A stretch of DNA of 64,000 nt from Linum tenue (taxonomy: Eukaryota; Streptophyta; Magnoliopsida; Malpighiales; Linaceae), in NCBI GenBank assembly GCA_946122785.1, contig CAMGYJ010000004.1:13104150-13168149 (forward strand). Reading direction: 5' to 3'. Each line of letters begins with the position of its first letter. Within the stretch, counting starts at the first letter, position 1. The position numbers were made by a program, and so were the translations under genes. Below are positions 59,253 to 64,000 of this stretch, piece after piece. The notes below the pieces were generated by a model that had not been told where the DNA came from, made no database searches, and saw only the letters and a list, made by a program, of their open reading frames with translations.

Positions 59253-61973
59253 TCATGTTCCTCCTTCTCCGGTAGAACTTGTAGCACCACCAACATTTGC
59301 ACAACCTTTCTTCTTCAAAGTCATGAGAAGAGTATCATCGGGATCATCATTGGCATCTTGGTTCATGTCTTCGTCGGACTCGGTGGCTTCATCATCATCA
59401 CTATCCTCCTCTTCCTCCCCATTCTCCACCTCGACCTCCTCCTCATCAACCCCAACAGGTAAGCTATGTGATCCACTTGGAATGTCACTTGCAGTTTCCG
59501 CTCGAGATTGGAAAGTACTAGTAACTAGTGCAAATAAAATACACAAATGTTAGTATGTTACTAATGGAATGGTTTAAAATTTAAATAGTAAAGAGTATAG
59601 AAAAATTAGAATAATAAATTGAATTCTTACCACTTTCATAATTGATTGTCTCTTGATCTTCTTCCTTATCATTCAGTTCATCTGCAGTCTTTCCACTTTC
59701 ATATCTTATCCAATCTTCAGCACATATCAATGTCTCCACAATGTTTGGGCTTAAAGAAGACCTGAAAGGACTAAGAACTCGACCTCCACAACTGAAAACG
59801 GACTCCGATGCAACAGAGGAGACTGGAACTGCTAATATATCCCTAACCATCTTTGAAAGAATGAGATATCTAACACTGTTCCGAGCCCACCATTTCAGAA
59901 TGTCAAACTTCCGGTCATCAATATCCTCATTAATAGCATCACCAATATCCCTCAAATACTGCTCCAACTCTCCAGAACCTCGACCCCCCCCCCCTCTCAA
60001 TTTGCTCCTTTCTCTTCTGCTGGAACCGAGCTTCAAATGCGGACTCCATATCAACAGATCTGTCACTAGTCTCAGTAGGAGTAGTAGTCTGGGTAGTAGG
60101 CACAGAAACAGAGGATGGAGTTGCATACTTCATCTTGTAGACATCGTACAATGCAACCATCTCCTTCTTTACTTCATCTGCCAAAACTCCCCCTTTTGAG
60201 ATCTCATACATTTCCTCCAACATCATAGTCAAATAGTCTAGCTTATGCCTGGGATCCAGCACACAAGCCATGTAAACTATCCTATTTATCCTAAAGTTAT
60301 CCTCCTCGTCAGCAACATCATTCTCAAACCAATACTTTCTCACCTTTGCCTCTATTCTCAATGCCATTCTTTGTATCTGTCCATCTGCATCTTTCTTCAA
60401 TTTTGCTATCACTTCATGAATATCCACAATGGCTTTGCAGAAAATATGTGCAGTTACATATGATGTTCCTGATACAAAGAAAATTTTATCGACATTAGTA
60501 TAAATAATATAACTCATAATCATTCAATTAATTATAAAATTTGAAAGTTATTAGTTCATATACCTGATACACGAAGAGTAAGCTCATAGAAGAACTTCAG
60601 ATACTTCATGAGCCTCCTAATACTGCTCCAATCATCTTCAGTTGGAAGACCCTTCTTTGAATCCACATACTCTCGAAAGGAAGAATCAATAGGACTAGCA
60701 TACATGAACGTAAAAACCTGCTCAAACCTCTCTGCGGAATCCAACATCAGATAGGTGGAATTCCAACTAGTTGGAACATCCAAAGACAACAGTCTTTTCC
60801 CATCCATATCTAGATAGCTGATGCCTTTCTTGAACTTTGCCATCCGAGCTGGGGATGACTTCACCCAATTCACACAATCCCTTACCCTCTCCACAGCAAC
60901 TCCAACCTCCTTCAATTCATCAGAAACAACCAGATTGATGATATGTGCCTCACATCTATACTGCAAATACTTCCCATCTAGCAAATCTGTTCCCCGCCTC
61001 TTCATTTTCGTTCTCATGCACTCAACAAGAACATCATTCGAACTGGCATTATCCATTGTCATGCAAAACAAACTCTTCACTTTCCATTCTTGTAAACACT
61101 TCTCCAAAGTATCTGCAATATCCTTCCCCGTGTGACTAGTAATGGGAACAAAGCAAATAATCATCTTCTGCAACTTCCAATCATCTCCAATAAAATGTGC
61201 AGTCACACACATAAAATTCTGGTTGTTATCACTAGTCCATGTATCTGTAGTGATAGATATTCTTCCTTTGCACTTTGAGTTAAAAAACTCAAATCAATAT
61301 TTCTTTCTTCTCCAGAAAAATGACATAACAATCGGATCTTATTGTTTGCCTTTCAGGTATCACAAACAAAGGCTGAGTTGTTGCCATAAATCTCATAAAC
61401 CCCTCCCGCTCAACAAATCTAAACGGAAGCTCATCCAAGATTATCATCATAGCTAATGCATGTCTAGATTTGTTCTAATCAAACTTCCATGGAGTAAGAG
61501 AGCCTACCTCACCATCTCCACTTCCAGCTCCAGGTTGATAGTTCAATACAGACTGACCATTAGCTTCCTTCGCCCTCCTCTCGCACATTAGGTGATGACT
61601 CTTCAAACCACTAGTCCCATTGAAGGTTGAATGAGCTTTGATCAGCGTCCCACACCTTTTGCATTTGCCGTATGGGTAGTCATCAACCAACTCACGAGTG
61701 TAAGGAATCCACCACTTAGATTTTGACGTCCTCCCCTTCCCCTTGTCAATTTTCTTCTGTACCACAGGTACCTCAACAGATGGAGGAGGATTTGCTACAG
61801 ATGGAGGAGGATTTGCCGCAGGAGGTGGATTTGCTACAGCTGTAGGTGGATTTGCAATAGTGGAAGGTGTGCCACTACTCGAAGCCTTCCCTTTTTTTGA
61901 AGAGCTTCGAGGAGGTAGAGAACTAGCTTTCTTCTTACTACCTCCACCACGACTGCCAGCAGAAGGTTTCGTC
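59253..61973 (-). pseudogene. hAT transposase gene, three lesions
   Basis: Minus-strand exons: about 61973-60564, 60468-59631 and 59524-59253, with good GT-AG borders, preceded by a GC-rich exon ending at 62491 whose start codon I could not fix. Domains: Pro-rich N-terminus; BED zinc finger (CKRC...HHLMC, near 61600); DDE core region (SITTDTWTSDNNQ, then FCMTMDNASSNDV); and the C-terminal hAT dimerisation domain (ILKWWARNSVRYLILSKMVR, VASESVFSCGGRVLSPFRSS); then an acidic tail (DEEEVEVENGEEEEDSDDDE). Lesions: TAG at 61475-61477 in place of a Gln codon after WKFD; a one-base shift at about 61281-61297; and a one-base shift at an 11-C run (59984-59994). The last lies in a homopolymer and may be a sequencing error. 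As read, no full transposase can be made. Confidence 0.88.
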
Positions 61974-62491
61974 CTACAAAAAAACAACAAAATGAACACA
62001 TAGACCTCCTAAGCAACCATTCAACAATTACTCATCAATTTCAATTCAATCAACCTCAATTCAATTAATCAATCAACCTCAATTCACTGACAATTTATCA
62101 TTAATTACTCAATCAATACTCAATAGTCAATTCTCATCAATTCAATTCAATACAAACTTGAAACTACAATTCAATTAACTTATTAACAATAACATACATA
62201 GATAGATTTTCGCTAATAGCTAATTGGCTGCTGCGGAGTACTGCTGACTGTTGTTGGCTACTTGGCTTGTTGTATGCTGCCTCCCTCGGCCGCTTACTCT
62301 CCAAAATGCACAAACCAATTCAAAATGCCTTTCCTTTCTTGCTCTGATTATCAAACAGGCAAACACACAACACTCATAATTCACATAATCAACATTCATC
62401 ATAAATTCCTATTCCCCAAACACACAGCTCGGGTGGGTAAATCATAATTCAACACACAGGGCAGCAGGGAAACGGGAAACCAATTCTTACC

Positions 62492-62860
62492 TCAAGGCTC
62501 CAAGGATGGCAGACGGCAGGAGGCAAGGACGGCAGGACGGCGAGGAGATGGCGGCGGCGGCCTAGCGGCGGCGGGGAAGCCGGAATGTGGCGGAGCCGCG
62601 GAGGAGAGGACTGGGAACTGGGAATGCTGGCGACTGCATCGCTTCGCGCGTCGGCGAGGGAAGGGAGAGACGAGAGTCGGGGATGGCTGGGGATCGTCGC
62701 CGCCAGCAGAAGGAGAGGAAGACGAGAAGAGGAGAGCTGGAGAGGTAAGGCGCGGCGGGTCTCGAAAAAACGAAAAGAGCAGAGGGGGCGGGTCGCTGGT
62801 CGGGGTTTTTAGGGTTTGGGAGGCCCCAGGCAGCAAAATGCAGCGGTAGAAATGGGGAGG
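62492..62860 (-). promoter_or_regulatory. GC-rich 5' exon and promoter region of the hAT transposase
   Basis: A GC-rich, CpG-rich stretch on the promoter side of the element, with a good donor site (minus strand CTTGAG, then GTAAGA) at 62491/62490. It has no ATG in frame with the BED exon, so it is probably largely 5' UTR. Confidence 0.5.
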
Positions 62861-62864
62861 GGGG

Positions 62865-62999
62865 ATTTCGGTATCGGTATTACCGACTTACCGTCGGTAT
62901 TTACCGATACCGTTTCCGGTAAACCGACTATCCCAAATCACCGCTCGATCGCCGATACCGCCGGTAAACGGTTTACCAGATTACCGTTTACCACCCCTA
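62865..62999. repeat. Right subterminal motif array of the hAT element
   Basis: Dense TTACCG/CGGTAAA motifs up to the TIR, the counterpart of 58467-58680. Confidence 0.75.
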
Positions 63000-63223
63000 T
63001 ACACAGATACCATTGTAATGATACAACTACCATTGCACTGACAAATGAAAGTAATTAATATGAGTTTTTAATTCAGACAGATTATTAATTGCAACACAAA
63101 TTAATCACCTAAAAATCCTATAATTAATAAGGGACGTCATTTTTCCAAACCTTTTAGAGATAGTCATGCTATCTCACCGCTATTTGCTACCTAAAGTTAT
63201 GTGTGCTTATGAACAGCTTCCAT

Positions 63224-63516
63224 AAATAAAAGGTATTTACTCACTACAAAAAAGTGTAAGCATAATCAATTAATTAGGCTACTAAATGTCTAAATCAACC
63301 AGAATTAACATTTAACAACTCAACAAACAAAAGATCTCGGAAAGTTTAAAATTAGAAAAATGGGAGAAAAGAAAGGAAGCCGATCCCATTCCCCAATCAA
63401 TCCTCTCTCCCTCTTTGTCCATTTACAAAGGCAATCTCTGTCTCCTCCAGCAGGCACCCCATCCTTCCTTCTTCTCCCTCCCCTGCCCTCCGCCCAAACA
63501 CACAAGAGAAGCAAAA
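63224..63516 (+). promoter_or_regulatory. Upstream region of the TBL gene
   Basis: A 290-bp region between the last transposon trace and the TBL start codon; the last 150 bp are pyrimidine-rich (ctctctccctctttg, cttcttctccctccc), typical of plant 5' leaders. No TATA box could be assigned with confidence. Confidence 0.4.
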
Positions 63517-64000
63517 ATGGCGCCCTCCTCTGCAGCTCCCCAATCATCCCGAGAGCAGCAGACACTAGTATTACTCATCTCTCTGCTTCTTCTACTAGCT
63601 TCCCAAACCCAGGTAGCGTTCTCTGCTCTGATACTGAGCTACAGAAATCACCACCGGCAGCAGCACAACACCCTACTCCCCAGGATCCAGACCAACCGAA
63701 CTGGCTGCGCATTGTTCGAAGGCAGCTGGGTCCGCGACGATTCTTACCCGGTCTACTCTTCCTCCACTTGCTCCTTCATCGACCCTAATTTCAACTGCCA
63801 GGTCTACGGCCGCCCAGATTTCACTTACCCCAAGTATCGCTGGAAGCCCCTCAGCTGCGAGCTCCCCAGGTACTAGCAGTTTTTACTTGACATCGAAAAC
63901 ACTGTTGCTGTATTCTGATTTTTATTTTATTTTTTTGCTTGGTTGGAAGGTTTGATGGGCAGCAGTTTCTGCAGAGGATGAGTGGGAAGAGCTTGATGTT
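63517..64000 (+). CDS. TRICHOME BIREFRINGENCE-LIKE (TBL) protein, 5' part
   Basis: Exon 1 (63517-63869) and the start of exon 2 (63950-64000, running off the window) join in frame across a short GT-AG intron. The N-terminus has a hydrophobic segment at about residues 17-38 (LVLLISLLLLLASQTQVAFS), a signal anchor for the Golgi. From about residue 63 the TBL domain begins: CALFEGSWVRDDSYPVYSSS, then CSFIDPNFNCQVYGRPD, KYRWKPLSCELPRF and, from exon 2, DGQQFLQRMSGKSLMF, leading towards the GDSL motif, which lies beyond the window. TBL proteins O-acetylate cell-wall polysaccharides such as xylan. The spacing resembles the TBL41-43 group. The frame is intact as far as it can be seen. Confidence 0.92.

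Larger units (their letters stand above)
58467..62999 (-). mobile_element. Full-length hAT transposon (BED-finger, RICESLEEPER-like)
   Basis: The ends read TAGGGGTGG and CCACCCCTA, flanked by a perfect 8-bp TSD, tacacaga, at 58459-58466 and 63000-63007. The 4.5-kb body holds one transposase gene on the minus strand with a GC-rich 5' exon near the right end. Both subterminal regions carry many TTTACCG/CGGTAAA motifs. The intact ends and TSD suggest recent movement, but the transposase has three lesions. Confidence 0.92.
58228..63223. mobile_element. Older inverted-repeat element interrupted by the hAT transposon
   Basis: The stretch 58228 to about 58425 (aggttggaaaaatgacaccg, attaattata, attgcacctgtaca) is similar to the reverse complement of about 63015-63223 (aaaggtttggaaaaatgacg and on). 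Without the hAT insertion the element would be about 460 bp, mostly two TIR arms. Long TIRs suggest a Mutator-type or foldback MITE; no TSD was found. Confidence 0.5.

Noticed and set aside
62585..62812. 75-codon plus-strand frame in the GC-rich end of the hAT element
   Set aside because: Antisense to the GC-rich 5' exon; composition effect.
1..64000. CRISPR arrays, operons, bacterial promoters
   Set aside because: The sequence is plant nuclear DNA; the tandem repeats seen are short direct duplications without regular spacers.

Overview
The window is nuclear DNA of a flowering plant, most likely a core eudicot: genes have introns with GT-AG borders, the host genes belong to plant families, and most of the sequence is transposable elements of plant types. 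I cannot name the species. There is one 100-base assembly gap (38304-38403).

Only three host genes are convincing. A 2-oxoglutarate/Fe(II) dioxygenase resembling gibberellin oxidases lies at 6080-8814 (+, 3 exons). A large chromatin regulator of the IDM1/ROS4 type lies at 46034-51760 (-, 9 exons; Tudor/Agenet-like N-terminus, TPL-binding-like domain, PHD finger, GNAT domain). The first exons of a TRICHOME BIREFRINGENCE-LIKE protein start at 63517 (+) and run off the end. A broken gene of unknown family sits at 28086-29055, with a decayed relative at about 35300-35520.

Layout. 79-5836 is a complete Mutator-like element with 82-bp perfect TIRs, a 9-bp TSD, a four-exon transposase gene and a convergent second gene (GRF zinc finger, coiled coil, C-terminal membrane segment); its right end lies about 240 bp upstream of the dioxygenase ATG. 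9112-10626 is a decayed hAT remnant holding a nested hAT MITE. 11092-35298 is an LTR-retrotransposon cluster: Copia-1 (young, one in-frame TGA), Copia-2 (scrambled into four segments of alternating orientation), Copia-3 (Sirevirus-like, LTRs apparently identical, large pol ORF) and Copia-4 (decayed). 36130-37939 holds two Mutator-type elements inserted side by side that share three copies of one 9-bp target sequence; the second carries a captured ARM-repeat-like gene piece. 38240-45094 holds SINE-like sequence around the gap and a 202-bp direct repeat. 52207-57745 holds four hAT-type non-autonomous elements, each with a perfect 8-bp TSD. 58467-62999 is a full-length hAT element (BED finger plus dimerisation domain) whose transposase carries a nonsense codon and two frameshifts, nested inside an older inverted-repeat element.

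The mobile elements do not form a pathway with the host genes. Their relevance is positional (the Mutator element upstream of the dioxygenase, retrotransposons breaking the unknown gene) and as a possible source of hairpin RNA (the inverted Copia-2 arms). The host IDM1-like protein belongs to a family that counters DNA methylation at repeats and transgenes in Arabidopsis.
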